Shown: positions 42,917 through 57,535, counted from the stretch's first letter. The stretch is 64,000 nucleotides of DNA from Terfezia claveryi (GCA_015179025.1 WHUX01000017.1:515197-579196); one strand, 5' to 3'. Notes: generated by a model not told the origin, from the letters alone. A program made the numbers and translations.

Positions 42917-45900
42917 ATTAGTAGTAGAACTTGAATTACTACATTATAGATATAATAAACTTCTAACTACCAACTAGTTCTTTTATTCTTTACTATATAC
43001 TACCTTTTTGGATAGCTTTAGTCTATACTACAACTCATATCATTATCTAGCTAAAGTCTATATTATTCTATTTAATTTACCTTTATATTTACAGAAGAAG
43101 ATTCAAAATATTTTTATACTAATATTAGCTCCCTTTAGAAGTAATAAAACTAATATATCAGCTGCTCTCTAGCCTAACTATATAAGAATAGATAAAGGTA
43201 CTACTATTAGACTGTTGGATGGTTTTGGCACTAAATTTATATAGATGTTTTATATTATATATTATAGAGATATGCTGTAATAAAATAAACTAACCAGAAT
43301 CAAATTTTATAAAGCTGACTATAGCTATTTGAGCTACCTGATATCAAAAGAGGAATTTGGTAATCTTAGAATTGACACTTAGCCTCAAAGGTACTACCTT
43401 TTCCTTATATATTAACTAAGGAAAGATATTACCTATATTAACTGAGGAAAGATATTACTTAAATCAAAACTAAGATTTATTTAAACCAATTCTTACTAAA
43501 AATTAGACTTAATTCTAATGGTCTACTTATAGCTTTATATTATCTATGTCTGGACCCACTCACATTAATTCTTCATAATTCATTATATATAGAATACTAT
43601 ATTTAGAAATACTTCTAGGAGTACCGTGATCTTATTGAGGTTTTTGGAACTACTAGGGAAATTATATATCAACTGGCCTAGGAGACAATTGAGCTTCTAT
43701 ACTAATGGGGGTACTTCCAAAATCTGATATCTTATAAAAGCTTCATGAACTTTAGTAAAAATACTTAAATTATATGTCTTAACTCTTTTATACTGATATG
43801 ATTATTCAAACTTCTAGGAGATCACTTCCAACCAAGTATTAAAAGAGATCTAGCTTTACTTCTGATAGAAATACCCTTACCTAATAAAACTCTTTACTAG
43901 TGAATTTATAATAACTTTATTTTTGTAGCCAATAAACTTCTGATTGCTGTTTCTTTAATATTTAAGCCAAAGATTATAGTAGAAAAGAGAGTCATGGTCA
44001 CTCAAATAGTTTTACAGGTATGTACCATATTCTAATTGGTTGTGAAAGGCCTTTAATTCTTAGCCAAACTTAAAAATAAGTAGAAAGTCCTAAATATGTA
44101 TATTCTATTATACTATTATGAAAACATACAAATATATAGGACTATTTAGAACGTAGCTTACATTATAGGGGAGTAGAAATACAAGTACTTCAAATAGTAT
44201 GCACTATATACCAACTATAAGAAGAATGACTTCTAGCTACTTTAGACTGTTAATCTCTTATAAATGCTTTATAATATAATTGATAGCTTATATAAGGCTT
44301 ACTCTATTTATAGTACTATCATTAATACTATGAATCAAATTATGGAAGCTTGTTTATGCATCAAACATACTATCACTCTACAATTTATGGTTTCTATATT
44401 TTTTACAAATAGATATAAATACTTTATAGATTATACTGACAGCTCTCATAATTATGTAAAATTTAAAAAAAAAAAGATAGTCTATGACTCCTAAGACTTA
44501 TAGGATATAACTCAAATAGTATTAGTATATAAATAAATATATAGTATAGATCTCTGGCTTTTGTCTAAGTACAATCTCTGATTTTAGGGCTTATTTATAG
44601 TTATTATTAATGAGAAAGATCATAAAAAGAACTGTAAACATTAGAAAATCTTTATAGGTACTACTATTATTCAAGTATGTTTGCCATTGGATTCAAACAC
44701 TATTTTTAAGGAAGGCTCTGCCTATATACCAAGAATATTTACTATATAGGTTAGTTAGCTGATATGAGTATTATTTTAGGTTGTTATTCTGCAATAAAAT
44801 ATGCAAGAGAAATTCTGGACTATATCTTATAAAGTATATATACTAATTAGTAAAAGTGGCCCTATTCTACCAATAATCTTGAATATTATTAATATACTCT
44901 TTAGCAAGTATCATTATGTAAGTAAAATTGATAGTAAATTATAGTATTGGAATAACTTCTTAGTTCAAATTGGCTAAGCCCTACCCCTTTTTTTTTTTAT
45001 AGTCTGTCTTTCTTTTATCATATATATAGGACCAGTAATATATGTAATATAGTCTATTTTTCTTCTATTATATATATAGGACTAGTAACATATATAAGAG
45101 GGCCTACCTTTTTTCTATCATATATATAAGACTAGTAATATATATAATATAGTCTATCTTTCTTCTATCATATATATAGGACTACTAATATATGTAATAT
45201 AGCCTATCTTTCTTCTATTTCATATATAGGATTAGTAATATATATGATATAGTTTGTCTTTTTCTATCATATATATAGAACTAGTAATATATATAATATA
45301 GCCTGTTTTTATTTAATTATATATATTAGTATATTATATTGTATATTATTTATTGTTAAGAAGGCTAAAAGGTTCTAAAAGTGCATTGGCTATAGTAAAA
45401 AGCTAAAGTATTTAAATTAAAATACTTTAAGTAATTCTTTATAGAACTTTCTTAGAAATATATAGAACTTAGCAAATGATCTAAAACTGAAAAGTAGACT
45501 AAAGGGATATATTGAATAAAAGAGACTATGAAAGCAAAGTGTTAGAATTACTAGGCTAATAATAGAAAGAAGTTCCATATAAGTAATGGAATAGAACTCA
45601 ATTGTTTGTAGAATATTCCTACAAATAACTAGAATATTATAAATAATATAGAATATAAAAGGCAGATTCATCTAGGCCCTCTAAAATTAAATAAGAACTA
45701 GAAAGAATGAAGTAGATAATGCTAACCTACCCAAATTTACTATACCCTTTAGTATAAATACTCCTGATTCTCTCTATTTTCCTTACAATATTCAAATACT
45801 ATTTCTTCATATAATAATATCCACTAAAATTATCAATATTATAGGAAAGTTAGTAAAGAGGAGCTAAAGACTCTATTAAAGATATTCAAATTAGCTTACT

Positions 45901-46135
45901 AAACTTAATAGACTAGAAAGGTAGGAGTCAGTAATAGAAGTTGCTAAGCTAACTTAGGAATAGATAGAATAGATCTCATTTGCAGCCCATATCTAGAAGG
46001 AGGTAATTGATATCTAGATAGATTAGAACTATTAAGAAATACAAGTAGATAGAGTGACTACTGATATTGAGCTCAGCTTTACTCTAACAATCCTGCTTTT
46101 AATAGATATTTATACTAAGTCTAAGTGTAAGGAAT
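42917..46135 (+). other. AT-rich, RIP-degraded relic K (left part)
   Basis: Very AT-rich with stops in all frames. Short + strand blocks look protein-like, such as LLGDHFQPSIKRDLALLLIE near 43820, and just before A' VIEVAKLT*E*IE*ISFAAH and KEVIDI*ID*NY*EIQVDRV. There the stops sit where Gln would fit. The last block runs on in frame beyond A' (62007-62909). I infer an old mobile-element protein destroyed by RIP. The family is unknown. Confidence 0.45.
44999..45330. repeat. 50-bp tandem repeat, six to seven copies
   Basis: Units of the form ATAGYCTRTCTTTCTTCTAT followed by CATATATATAGGACTAGTAA start at 44999, 45049, about 45099, 45149, 45199, 45249 and 45299. The period is exactly 50 bp, very AT-rich and non-coding. 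Confidence 0.85.
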
Positions 46136-46796
46136 AGTACTAGACAATATTCATTTAGTACCGTTTATATAATCTATATCCATAGATATGGACGTTTTTG
46201 TATTTCAATTCTGCTGAGGTAAGACCTCAGAATGGTAGGGAGATTACTATATAGGACGTTCCTAGAGGGAATAGTAATTAACTAGTATAATCTATCTTTT
46301 ATAATTTGTACTATCTAAGCTATATAATCTTGATTTGATCGGTATATAGGCTTGCTGCTGCTGTATGCTTGCTTGTCTACTTCTTGTTACTTCTAGAGGG
46401 AATCTAGCAGCCTATTTATACTTCTCTAAGATCTGATAACCAAGGATATAAATACTATAAAGGGTGGTACACTAGAAGTTGGTGCACTATACAAAAGAGG
46501 TTATATGGCCATAGTAATAAGTCACATGTCCTAAACAATAGTCATGTGGCTATAGTAATGAGTTACATACTTTAAACAAAGGTCATGTGACTATAATAAG
46601 GGTGTGCTCATATAGCAAGTTCCATGGAATTTCTCATGGCAAATTTCATATACTATAGATGCTTATAAAGCAATAAGAGGTGGTAAAAGGCTAGTCCTTC
46701 AACTGAGAGGCTTAGTTATATAACATAGTAGTAATATAGGAAATACAAAAGTATATAATCAATTATATAAGTAATAAAATAATGTTCTCCATTACA
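46136..46796 (-). repeat. 3' LTR of Gypsy A'
   Basis: 661 bp, TGTAAGG...CATTACA. It aligns over its length with the A LTRs but is AT-shifted. Confidence 0.9.
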
Positions 46797-49700
46797 CTTT
46801 CCCATAAAGAAGGATTTCCTATCCTTACTTCTCTTGCTCTGCAAAATTGGTTTCCATACATCCTAAGATTTGAAGTATTATTAATACATTAGCATTAACA
46901 TAAATATCCTTAGTGTTTTCTTAACTCATAATTTTATCTTATTCTTGTTAAATGAGAGCTCGTGTCTTATTTCTAGTTCATGGTCCTTATTTTCCTCTAG
47001 TTGTTCAATACCTCTAGAATGTATTTTCCAAACTTCCAGTCATCCAGAAGTCTTAGAGAATTTCAGTAGTGATGTCCTTAGCATTCACTCAGGAATCATA
47101 TTTAGGAGAGTATCCTAACCATCTGATCTTATATTGTCTTTCTCCAGTTTGAGGAGCTGTTCTGAATTCTAATACGTTTTCAACTTCATAATAATTATCT
47201 TGAATTGGTTCCGGTTCCTGAGATTGTCCATGAGGGAAATGGGTAGAATTGTATTTATAATAGGGTTTGAGTTTGCTGATATAAAAAGTATTATATATGA
47301 GGTGAAGGTCAGGTTGACTAGATAGGTTTAGACTATAATTATTACATTTACAATTACTAGAAACAATAGGAAATAGGCCTAGCGATATTGGTTTGAGCTT
47401 CAGTGAGACATTTGATAAGTTGATATTTTCTGTAGAAAGTATAACTTGTTGTCTGACTGAAAATTTAGCTATATTGGGTAGTTGTTTGTTCGCTTGAGAT
47501 GCTTAAGTCTTCTTGGCATCATCTAGGTTTTTAGATGTTACTTCATGATGTTTGTTTGCTAGTACATATACATTAATAGGGTATGGAAGTATCAATACCC
47601 TAAGATATATATTAAATCCAAATAGTATAGAAAAGAGGCTATTCTGTCTAGTAGTATTATACCTAGAGTTAAGTTTCAACTATAACTCTAGTAGTTTCTG
47701 TAGCTAATTAAATCCTTTGATTTTACTGGCTCTTGCTACTTGCAGAATTTCTTTGTTTACAATTTCCAATTGTTTATTTGCATATGGATGATATGTGGTG
47801 GACAGTTCCAACTTAATTCCTTTATTTCTAGCCCAATCTTGTAAGTGCATTGACATAAAAAGAGTATCATAGTCAAAAACAATACAAAAAGAGTATCCCA
47901 TAGTCAAGACTATATGAGTATCAAAAGTGATAGTACATTATTTTGCTATGAAATTATCTGAGACAAGAATAAGAAACTTAAATCCTGATTGTCTGTCGAC
48001 AATCATCTAAAGTTGTAAAATACAAACTAAGTAATCTTCTTCAATAGGAAGGTTCAGGTACAAAATTAAACAATTAGTAAACATAGATACTAACTTAAGA
48101 AAATCCATCGATAAATTTGTCCATAGCCTGCTTGGTATATGTAATAGGGTTATGGGTCCAAGTAGTATCTTGTTGGAATACTTTATCCATTGAGAAGTAT
48201 CACAACTTCTGATATAGTCCTTAGTTGGTTCTGCAAAGGACTAGCAATCATATTGGTCAGTAAGATATTTTATTATTTTTTCAATACTACTATAAGCAGT
48301 TACTTTTTGTACATCTTTAATAACTAATTCGAGATAGTTCTTACCTTTGATGTTAAAGATAGAGGTCAAGACTAATCTCTATTATCCTTGACAGTTCTTG
48401 ATATACAAAAATCTATCTTTTCTCCTATAATCCTTACAGTTCATAAAGGTATTATAGTAGTTCTTTCAGATAGGACATACTCTCATATATAATTAATATG
48501 TGGCTTTTATATCTATACCTTAGTCTAGCCAATGTATAATGAAGTAGTCCTTGTTATCTACCTATTTGTCACTAATGTGTTTGTAATGAATGGTACTAGA
48601 CAGTATTCATTCAGTACCGTTTATACAATCTATATCTGTAGGCACAGATGTTTGTGTATTTATGTTCGGCTGAGGTAAGACCTCAGAAGGGTAGAGAGAT
48701 TACTATGTGGGATATTTCTAGAGAGAACAGTAATTAACTAGTGTAATCTATCTTATATGATTTATACTATCTAAGCTATATGATCTTGATCTGATTGGAA
48801 TATAGGCTTGCTTGCTGCTATGAGCTTCTTGTTGCTTGCTTTCTCTTTGTTCTGTAGATTCCAGAGGGAATCCAGTGGCCTATTTATACTCCTCTGAGTT
48901 CTGATGACTAAGGAAATAAATACAATAAAGGGTGGTACACCAGAAGGTGGTGCGCTATATAAAAGGGATCATATAGCCATAATAATGAGTTACACATCAT
49001 AAACAATAGTCATATGGCCATAGTAATGAGTCACACACCTTTAAACAGAGGTCATATGGCCATAATAAGGGTGACCTCATATGGCAAGTGCTATGGAACT
49101 TCCCATGGTAAATTCTGCATGCTATGGATGCTTATAAAGCAATAGGAGGTGGTAGAAGGCTAGTCCTTTAACCAAGAGGCTTAGTTATATAATATAGTAG
49201 TAATATAGGAAATATAAAAGTATATAATCAATTATATAAGCAATGAAATAATGTTCTTCATTATAGTGTTTCTCTTTAATGAGCTTGTTAAGGGTCAGTT
49301 CAATCCTTTAGTTAAAGTTATTAATAGTAAGTTTCTTCTCTTTGTATATAGAAGTATTATGTCCTAAGAACTTACAGAAATCACAATGCTGTCTAGAAGT
49401 CTTAGTATCTTGAATGAAGGAGGATGTCAGGTCTTCAAAAGTAGCTACTTGCTTTTGGAAATGAGTGGTAACAGCGGCAGTATTGACTGGAATTGCATTG
49501 CTGCTATTGGTAGTTGCAGCTAGTTATTGAGGTACATTCTACGGTTGTTAAGTGGTAATGGGAGTATTCTTGATCTTCTGTTTCATTTGTCGGGTGCTCA
49601 TTTGTTCGGTAGTGTTACTGAACTGAATGTTAGGTTGGAGAGAGGGGTATGTCAGCTTGTTGGTGTTCTATCTCTTTGCCAATTCCTTGATTTCATGGAT

Positions 49701-52700
49701 AGCTTCTTCATGGCTGAGAGTTTGTGGAGGTGGAAATGCTGGCATTTGTTGTACTAGTGCTAGTTCCTTTTGAGACTCATTTGCAGATATAAGATGCGTA
49801 ATGTGAGTTGTAAAGAATTCCTTCTTCTTCTTAAGAACTGAGGCTGACAGGTCACAGTTCAAACTACCATGTCCATAGTAGTTGCAGATTGTATATATTT
49901 TGATAGTGAATATATAGTTGTTCATAGTATGGGAGCTGCCATGAGTTGGATAGTAGAAATCTCGATAAAAGGACTAATACATCCTTTCATATTGTTGCCA
50001 GTTATTATAAGCTAGGTTAATAACAATTTCCTATGCTTTTTCAGGAGTGAGGGTGTTTTATTGAGTGTTTACAGAAGAGAGAGGCCTATATCCTAGTCTA
50101 AAAACTGTTAAAGATTTATTCTTATTTATATTGGATATACGATTATACCCACTAAAAACTTCTAGTATGGTAGATAGAGTCTCATCATCTAAGGACTCTT
50201 CTTCCTTTATCATGTCATATTTGCTTTCTTCATCCTAGATGCCATCAAAGTATAGACAGAAGATATGGTGTCCAAGTTCTTCAGCTCTTCTATGACATTT
50301 GTTGAAGTTGTAGTCAACATGTTTGAAATTGATAGCTCTATAAGAAAACATATCATTCTGAGTGGAGGTTTCTAGTGAGTGGAAAGTTCTTAAAGCATTG
50401 GTAGAGATGTTCTGGTTGTAGATATGGTTAGGAGGATCGATGCTATTAGAAATATAATTGTCCTCAGTGATGGGAGTGTCTAAATATTTATGCTTCCTTG
50501 ATAGAGCATCTGTTATCAAATTTTCCTTTCCTGTAGTATACTGTATATCTGTATCAAATTCTATTAGATAATCTTACCATTACCTCAATTTCTGGCTTGT
50601 GGGCTTTTGAGTATGGAAGGTTACTAGTAGTTTATGGTTGGTAAGGATAGTGAACTTATGACCTCTCAATTGCACTTCAAAAAATTTCAATGAGTAAATA
50701 ATTGCTAATAATTCCTTTTAAAAAGTAGGATAATTGAGTTGTGCTAGATTAAAATTTCTAGAGTAGAAGCTTAATAGTCTGATGTACATTAACTGTTCTT
50801 GACCTATTCACTATCCTAGTTCTATGTTGCTAGCATCATAGACTAAATATTTGGGTTCAGTAGACTTATTATTTCAGGGTTTTAAAACATGTATGGAATT
50901 CACAAGTTTCTTAAGTTTTTCAAATGCTGCATTATGAGTATCTGTCTATTCCCATTTCTTTGTTTCTTCTTGTACTTTTGATAGGGTACTTGTATACAAT
51001 GCTAAGTTAGGAATATATCTACTAAGATAATTAACAATTCCAAGGAATCCTTTAAGATCCTTTTTCTATATGGGAGTTGGGAAGTTTAATATAGTAGTTC
51101 TCTTTTTTGGATCTACATATAATCCATCTGATGTTAAAACATATCCTAAAATTTCCAATCTTGGAGTAAAGAACTAGTATTTGCTTTCTTTAAGATAGAA
51201 TTTCTCATCCTGTAGATATTGAAGTACCTTCTTTAATAATTCTATATGTTCTTTATATGTTTTGGAGAATATAATAATATCATCAATATAGATAATTAAA
51301 TTTTTATATACTATGTCCATTAAAATTTCATACATAACGTGAACTATGGTAGCTGGTATGTTACAATCCCCTTATTGCATAACTCTACTTATAAAATATC
51401 TCATTTAACATAAAAAGGTAAAGTATTACTCAGATTCTATATTATTCCTAATATTAAAAAATCTATCAGCTAAGTCAAGCTTAGTCCAAATGGAATTCTC
51501 TGCTACTAGTTCAATTGCTTTATTAATATTTGGTAATGGGGTATAGTCTGGTTTGACAGCTAAATTATAGTCTTGATAGAATTAATATGTTTGGCTTCTT
51601 CTAGTTTATCTTGTTTAGGGATAGTGAATATGACTACAGCATTTGTGTCATTTTCTACTCTATATATGCGACCTGATGCTTCTTCTTTGACTAATTTGTC
51701 ATAAATCTGTTGTCTAAATTAATGTCCTAAAGGTCTCTATTTTGGTATCCAAGTAGCTCCAGCTTTTGGTTTGATAGAGTTATTAATCTTTCTTAGTGGT
51801 AGCAATTCCCATGGAATTGTCTTAGGAAATAATAAAGGAAACTCCATTACAGGGTTGAATTGTTTCTGTACCATAAAAACAGCTGTTACAAGTTCTTTTT
51901 CTAAATTGGTATATTCTGTGTCACTAATATTTTCTCAATTATCTAGTTCACTATAATCTGTAACTGATTTACAGGTGACCTGTGTATATGCTGATATTAT
52001 ACTATCATTATAGTTCTAGATCTCTTCCATACACTTAGCTGGAATTGGGGAATATCTTCTAGTTGGATAGTGACTGGTTCCTAATAGACAGGAATTATTG
52101 CTCATACTTTACTGAGAGCAGGTTCTACTAGTATTATATCTTATCTAGTCAAATAAGCTACATAGAACGTTCCTTCTTCTACATAACCTATCTAATCTAG
52201 TTTGATAGTATAAGCTTTGTCTATCATTCCTTTTGAGCCTTTAATTACTATACTTAATAATTTCTTCTCAATACCTCTAGTTGGTATTTTATATAAGTAT
52301 ATAAATTGAGAATTAATTAAGTCTCCTCCTTTTGTTTGGAGATCAATAAAAGCTAGTGCAGGGTGTTCATTAGGTCTAACAAATACCTTACTAAAATCTA
52401 GTACCAGTTTTGACAAGGGTCATTCTATAATTTTATTCTTGTTGTTTTTATTTTTGGTAGCTATTGGTATAGCTAAATCTTGTGTGGCTGTATGCATAGG
52501 TAATTTATTTTGTTGTTTTCTATAATTCTTGTAGGAGTGTCTAGAGTTCCATCACTATAGACATTTCTTGTCTCTAATTAATTGCATCTTTATCTTCTAA
52601 TTCAATTTTTTTATGATGGTGTCCCAATCTGAGTCCTTCTATTTTTCTATATTAGGTTTGGTGTTGGGATTGCTGCTAGGATTAAATCCTGTTTTTTGTT

Positions 52701-54275
52701 GTTAATTCTGGTCTTTGCATAGACTATAACTCTAATTTTCATTTTGAGGGTATTGTCATTGAGATATATTTGGTGTGGGTAGAAGGGCAATATCTTTTTT
52801 TGAAGCTTTATATGACTCTACTTGATATACGAGCTGATTATATAACATTCTTCTTTGATTAAAGGAATTAATGTAGCTAATATATATGGTGGCAGGTGAT
52901 TTAGAAACTTTCTTCTTTTTACTTCTTTTGATATTAATTATTTACTATCTTTGTCAATTAATTTGATTTGTATTTCAGTAAGCTAAGCCAGTTGGCAAAC
53001 TGTTTAATTCCTATGTGATATCAGACCTTGTATGGTGTAACTGTCTTCTATCGTTTCCACAAAATGTCCTTACTAGTAAAAAGTTTCAGAAAATTCCTAA
53101 GCCCTAGTATGAATCTAAAGAATATCATATTCTTTTCTTTCTCTTGTAGGAATTAATTATAAGTAGTAAGCGTACTTCCTTCTATTCTGAACCCAACAAT
53201 TTTTAAAGCTGAAGTGCTTTCTAAATCTATTTCTTTAATAACCAACCAATATTTCATTACTGTAGCTCAAGAGTCAAAATATTATGAGTTTTGCTATTTT
53301 TTGTCTTCTCCTCTTATCTTTTTTAGTAGATCAATCTTTATTCCTTTTAAAGCATTCGTTACTTAATGGTTACCCCTTGTAACCATTCTTGTTGTAGATT
53401 TCCATTGCTGGTATTCAATTGATTTTCCTTATTTTGGTTTACTTTTTAGAGTTTGACTTGCAACTAATAATGCCTTATCAGAGTCTGAGCTATTATCTCT
53501 ACTATCATTAGGGTCTCATCATTATCCTTACGATTTCTGCTTCTGCTGCTCTAATCCTATGTCTAGATTATCATTATCTTCTAGTAATTCTATATCTTCT
53601 AGTAGTTGGTTTTTGTCATCTGGTTCTTTAGCTGACCTAGTCCTCTTTTCTGGTGTCTCACATACTCGACTTTTGTCTTTCAATTGATCTTTCAATGTTC
53701 TCAGGAATGCTCTTAGAAGTTCTTTGCTAGGATTGAAAAAATCCTCTGTAGTATATACTGATTCTTCTAGATAAGTACTGCTCATCATGAATACCATTAT
53801 TTTTTCCTAGTTATTTATTACCCAATTCGGTTTTTTTAGAAAAGGAACAATAGGTTTCTTTTATTCCTTACTTAAAAATGCATTTATTTCTAATTTCTTT
53901 TCTTCAAATGGATATAATATTAGCCATAAATAGAGTTTTACTATAGCTTCCATTAAAAGTTGAGTATTTTTAGGATGATACTGTTAGGCATGTCTCATTA
54001 AGTAAGTATATTTTATAATCTCCTCAATTGTTGAAAGATGTCTATCCCAAAATCCTTCTGGTATAAAAGGTAATGCTATTCTAAAATATAGTTTGGTTTC
54101 TATTCTACCTAGTTCTCCTATTTCTATATCCATAGGTATATTTATTTCCCCTTTCTTATTAGGAACTATAAATCTGGTCTTTCTAGAAGTTTCTTATACA
54201 AATTTCTTAATATCTTCGAGTAATATAGTTAACTACCTCGACCTCTTAGTCTTCTTACTAAGTTCAGATGCCATT
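46797..54275 (-). pseudogene. Gypsy A' gag-pol relic
   Basis: Recognisable blocks run from right to left: gag (around 54270 and 53528-53797, MSSTYLEESVYTTEDFFNPS), the protease-like DLQTKGGDLINSQFIYLY (52192-52416), RT with YIDDIII near 51280, the RNase H end and C..C-GHH segment (50235-50519, DALSRKHKYLDTP), the zinc-knuckle spacer (49668-49925, CNYYGHGSLNC), and integrase (47704-47907, CIVFDYDTLFMSMHLQDWAR). Stops are dense, mostly TAG/TAA at former Gln or Trp codons. It is non-functional. Confidence 0.88.
48582..49265 (-). repeat. Solo LTR of the A family inside A'
   Basis: 684 bp, TGTAATG...TTATA, flanked by a perfect 5-bp duplication GTGTT (48577-48581 and 49266-49270). It interrupts the pre-integrase region of A' (ATGTGTTT | CTCTTTAATGAG). 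It is the product of LTR-LTR recombination after a third A-family insertion. Confidence 0.92.
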
Positions 54276-54299
54276 AATGTCTGATTTCGTTATCTGCCT

Positions 54300-54879
54300 A
54301 CAACCAAATGTAGCTGGTTATGCAATATGATCATCAAGTTACTTTTCTTCTTTAGTACCTTACTATACTGATAGTGTAGTGGCTGATGATCTTTATGATC
54401 TCTATTTGACTGACGGTTCTGTTGGCTTAGTAGCTTACTCAGTTAGTAAGGTTGGATGTCAGGATTCTAATGTTTCTTATAGTCCTGGTTTTTCTTCATC
54501 TACTAGTCTAGAATCTAGTTTTAGTTCTTTTGGCAAGAGTTTCACTTTTTCTGATTGGTATATTGAGGTAGATGTTAAGGGTGCAGAGGTATTAGTAGAG
54601 ATGTTTGGGCCTAAAGAAGGTTCTGATGGAGGTAATTCTTTTCTAGAGGAAATGGCTGCAGTGGAGGCAGCGAGATTTAAGTCTTGGGATTTTGACACTT
54701 AGTTGTATAGACTAATTATTCCTGGGACCTAGGGGGCTGGTTTTTTTATAGTGTATTGAGTTTATAGGCATAGATGTAATGGTAGTTGCCAGAAGTACAA
54801 GATGGTTTGTTGATCATATTGGAAAAAGTGTTGTGAACGAGAGTGGGATTATTTGATGTGGGATACTATAGCCCATTAG
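54300..54879 (+). pseudogene. Antisense Cys/Trp-rich ORF, A' copy
   Basis: Same frame as at 29218-29802. The segment 54379-54702 is open and joins the two parts that are separated by a 1-base loss in A (SFTFSDWYIEVDVKGAEVLV). After a TAG at 54700-54702 (W to stop) the frame continues with further W/Q-to-stop changes: CNGSCQKYKMVC, YWKKCCERE and WDTIAH. It ends at the same final TAG (54877-54879). Confidence 0.4.
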
Positions 54880-55106
54880 AGCTCTGCTTAGCTTGCTTCT
54901 AAGTCTTTTGTTATTGTACTGCAGTTAAGAGTCTGATATCTCATTGTTGGATTTTGTTGGCTAGCTAGTTGAATAATAATATCAATTTTATATGTGCACT
55001 TGTATATATCAAATTGTATACACTTGCATGAATGTAGCAAAGGTATCCAAAGGTTGATCAGGCCTTGGATTTAAGAGTACAGATTAGGTAAGTAAGTTAA
55101 AAAAAT

Positions 55107-55294
55107 TGTAATAAATAGTACTAGATAGTATTCATTCAGTACTATTTATACAATCTATATCCATAGATATGGACATTTGTGTATTTTAGTTCTGCTGAGG
55201 TAAGACCTTAGAAGAGTAGAGAGATTACTATATGGGACATTCCTAGAGGGAACAGTAATTAACTAGTGTAATCTATCTTATATGATTTGTGCTA
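55107..55294 (-). repeat. 5' LTR of Gypsy A', first piece
   Basis: TGTAATAAATAGTACTAG... aligns with the start of the family LTR up to GTGCTAT. There the foldback element is inserted. It continues at 61523. Confidence 0.88.
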
Positions 55295-55867
55295 TATCAG
55301 TAAGAAATTATGTTTTCGTCCTGTGCGTCTGGACGCATAGGACGCACAGGATGCAGAAGACGAAAACCCAAGATTAGGATGCCAATACTTATTTCTCTTG
55401 CATCAGGACACACTAGCAGCTGGCGCCTGCACTTGGGACGCAACACCTTGTGCTCCAGCTCCTGGGATGCAATACTCGCCCGTAGCAGGTGTTCCTGTAT
55501 CTAGGATGCAACACAAGCGTACTTCTGCTCCTAGAATACAATACAAGTTTGTGCTCCCATACCTGGGACACAACACATGCACTTTGCAGATGCTCCCTCC
55601 TCTTGAACGTAATATAGAACAGGCTGCTTATCCCCAATGCTATAGGTTATACCACTGGCATTACTAACGGATAGCCCACAATCGCTCTCTACTATAATGC
55701 ACACCTGCTTACCACTTGCATGTACAACAGCTAGGTATGTAGCCACTATTATAGCCATTGAATATACACACAGCTAAAATATCTATTGTATTCGCAAATA
55801 ATTAAATACACAGAAGTATTGAGTAATAGATATATATATAGAACATGCACTCGCTACTTCAATTGCT

Positions 55868-56042
55868 CTAACACTCATGCTAACACTAGTTCTAATACTC
55901 GCTCCAATTCTCGCTCTAATACTCTCTATAATACTCGCTCTAATACTTGCTCCAATACTCACTCTAATACTTACCCTAATACTCACTTCAATACTTGCTC
56001 TCATACTCGCTTTATTACTCACTCTAATGCTCGCTATAATAT
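55868..56042. repeat. 12-bp tandem array, left arm
   Basis: About fourteen units of ACTCGCTCTAAT and variants. The mirrored array is at about 60865-61045. Open frames across it (Ser-Asn-Thr repeats) exist on either strand and are a by-product. Confidence 0.75.
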
Positions 56043-56339
56043 GCTGGGATATAGAGCAAAGGGAAAATATACGAGAAAGGGTAGTTTATATACAGGAAAA
56101 GTATAGTTGCCAAGGCCGACTGCTAAGGCCGATGATTTAGACTTTCCGAATACAATAAGATAATGGATAACTAGAGAAGTGGCATGACAATAACTAATGG
56201 TGCTCAGCCTCCTTTCACCCGCGGGTGCTGTACTATTCAATTCCTAGCCTGGTAATAGTCATATTGGGAAATTGTAGTCATAGTATTGAGATATGTGTGG
56301 AGTTTATACTTTGTAATATGTTTTGTAGGAATTCATGGA

Positions 56340-56640
56340 TTCACAGGAATATATATATATATATGCGAGAAACTTATACTTTTGGAGATATAGAGAAATA
56401 CATACATTCATAGGCATATATATATATATGTGTGAGAAACTCGTGCTTTTAGAGACTTATATATATAAGCCCGCGTATGTATGGATTTCTTGGATATATA
56501 TATATAAGGTTATGAATCTATGGATTTCATGCATATATATATATATGTCTCCACAAGGACGAGTTTCTCGTACATATATATATAAGTCTCAAAACGCATG
56601 AGTTTCTTACACATATATATGTTCTGGTCTATTCCAGGAT
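56340..56640. repeat. TATATA-punctuated minisatellite
   Basis: Alternating TATATATATATG blocks and short words GAGAAACT..T, GGAGAC and GGATTTC in both orientations. Related copies are at 57685-57830 and 60255-60560. Confidence 0.65.
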
Positions 56641-56970
56641 CCGGTCTATACTGGTATGGCCCGGTGTATACCGGTATGGACTGGATATCACAACGGACCA
56701 GGCCGTTATGGTATGGCTGGATATCACAACGGACCAGGCTATTACTGGATTAAATTGTTCAATGTCACGGATAGCAACAAGGATTTACCACAACACTACA
56801 GCAGCTATAGCAACATTAAAATTACTAAATAGGGACATATCCGATATGAAGGTTATTTTGTAGCAACATTTGGTCAAAGAACATCGGAGATAACATAGGC
56901 GACCTATCTAAAAAAAAACTCAGTAGAGGTATAACCGAAATGAAAGTTATTATGTAGAGAAATGTTCTAG
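56630..56970 (+). repeat. Internal direct repeat, copy 1
   Basis: From TTCTGGTCTATTCCAGG to the TTATGTAGAGAAA segment. It is repeated at 57820-58170 with about 90% similarity judged by eye. It includes GTCACGGATAGCAACAAGG and TATCCGATATGAAGGT. Confidence 0.75.
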
Positions 56971-57535
56971 TCTATTACGGAATTGAAACCTTTAGTTCGT
57001 GAGAATTTTCTTCAATGCAACATACTTGTTCAATGTAACATATTGTGCACACTGACATTACCAGAGCACACCGTGGAATTACCAACATACTACGACATTC
57101 TAGCCCTTACCATAATGTCAGTTGGTTAGAAGATAATAGTGCTATTGATTTGAATCAGTTTCACCCCCTAGGTTTCACCTAATCTCGAAGCGCAATTATT
57201 AAAGTAAATCCTAGGTGACCTTTGAGAAGTAATTCCTTAATATCCAATTCAAGTACATGATGACTAATAAGAACTACCTAGGTATTGTAGAATTAACTTG
57301 AAAGCATACCTGCGAGACCCAAATAACTGCGATGGAAGGAAAGTAATGATGGGAAACAAGTGGCTTTGGAGCATGATGTAACATATTCATGATACTTTGC
57401 TGCATTCAGAAAAGAACAAGACCTATAGTACTATGAATGAGAGGTATCATGAAATTACTCGTAGTGAAGTTTGAGCTTTTGTTATGTATAAAATATAATA
57501 GACCCGGTTTCCACTCAATTTGGCTTCGTTCATTA
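56971..57535. other. Unique part inside the foldback element
   Basis: No repeat and no coding frame were recognised. Confidence 0.3.

Larger units (their letters stand above)
55295..56640 (+). repeat. Left inverted arm of the foldback element
   Basis: The arm shares long stretches with the reverse complement of 60240-61522. Examples are ACACAGAAGTATTGAGTAAT (55811-55830) followed by AGATATATATATAGAACATG, the CCCGCGGGTGC block near 56217 (CACCCGCGGGC at 60680), and the AGTTTATACTTTGTAATATG block near 56304. Confidence 0.8.

Noticed and set aside
55783..56140. Ser-Asn-Thr or Leu-Ile-Leu repeat ORFs in the foldback arms (also 60789-61055)
   Set aside because: They arise from a 12-bp non-coding array that is open on several frames and both strands, and is mirrored in the other arm.
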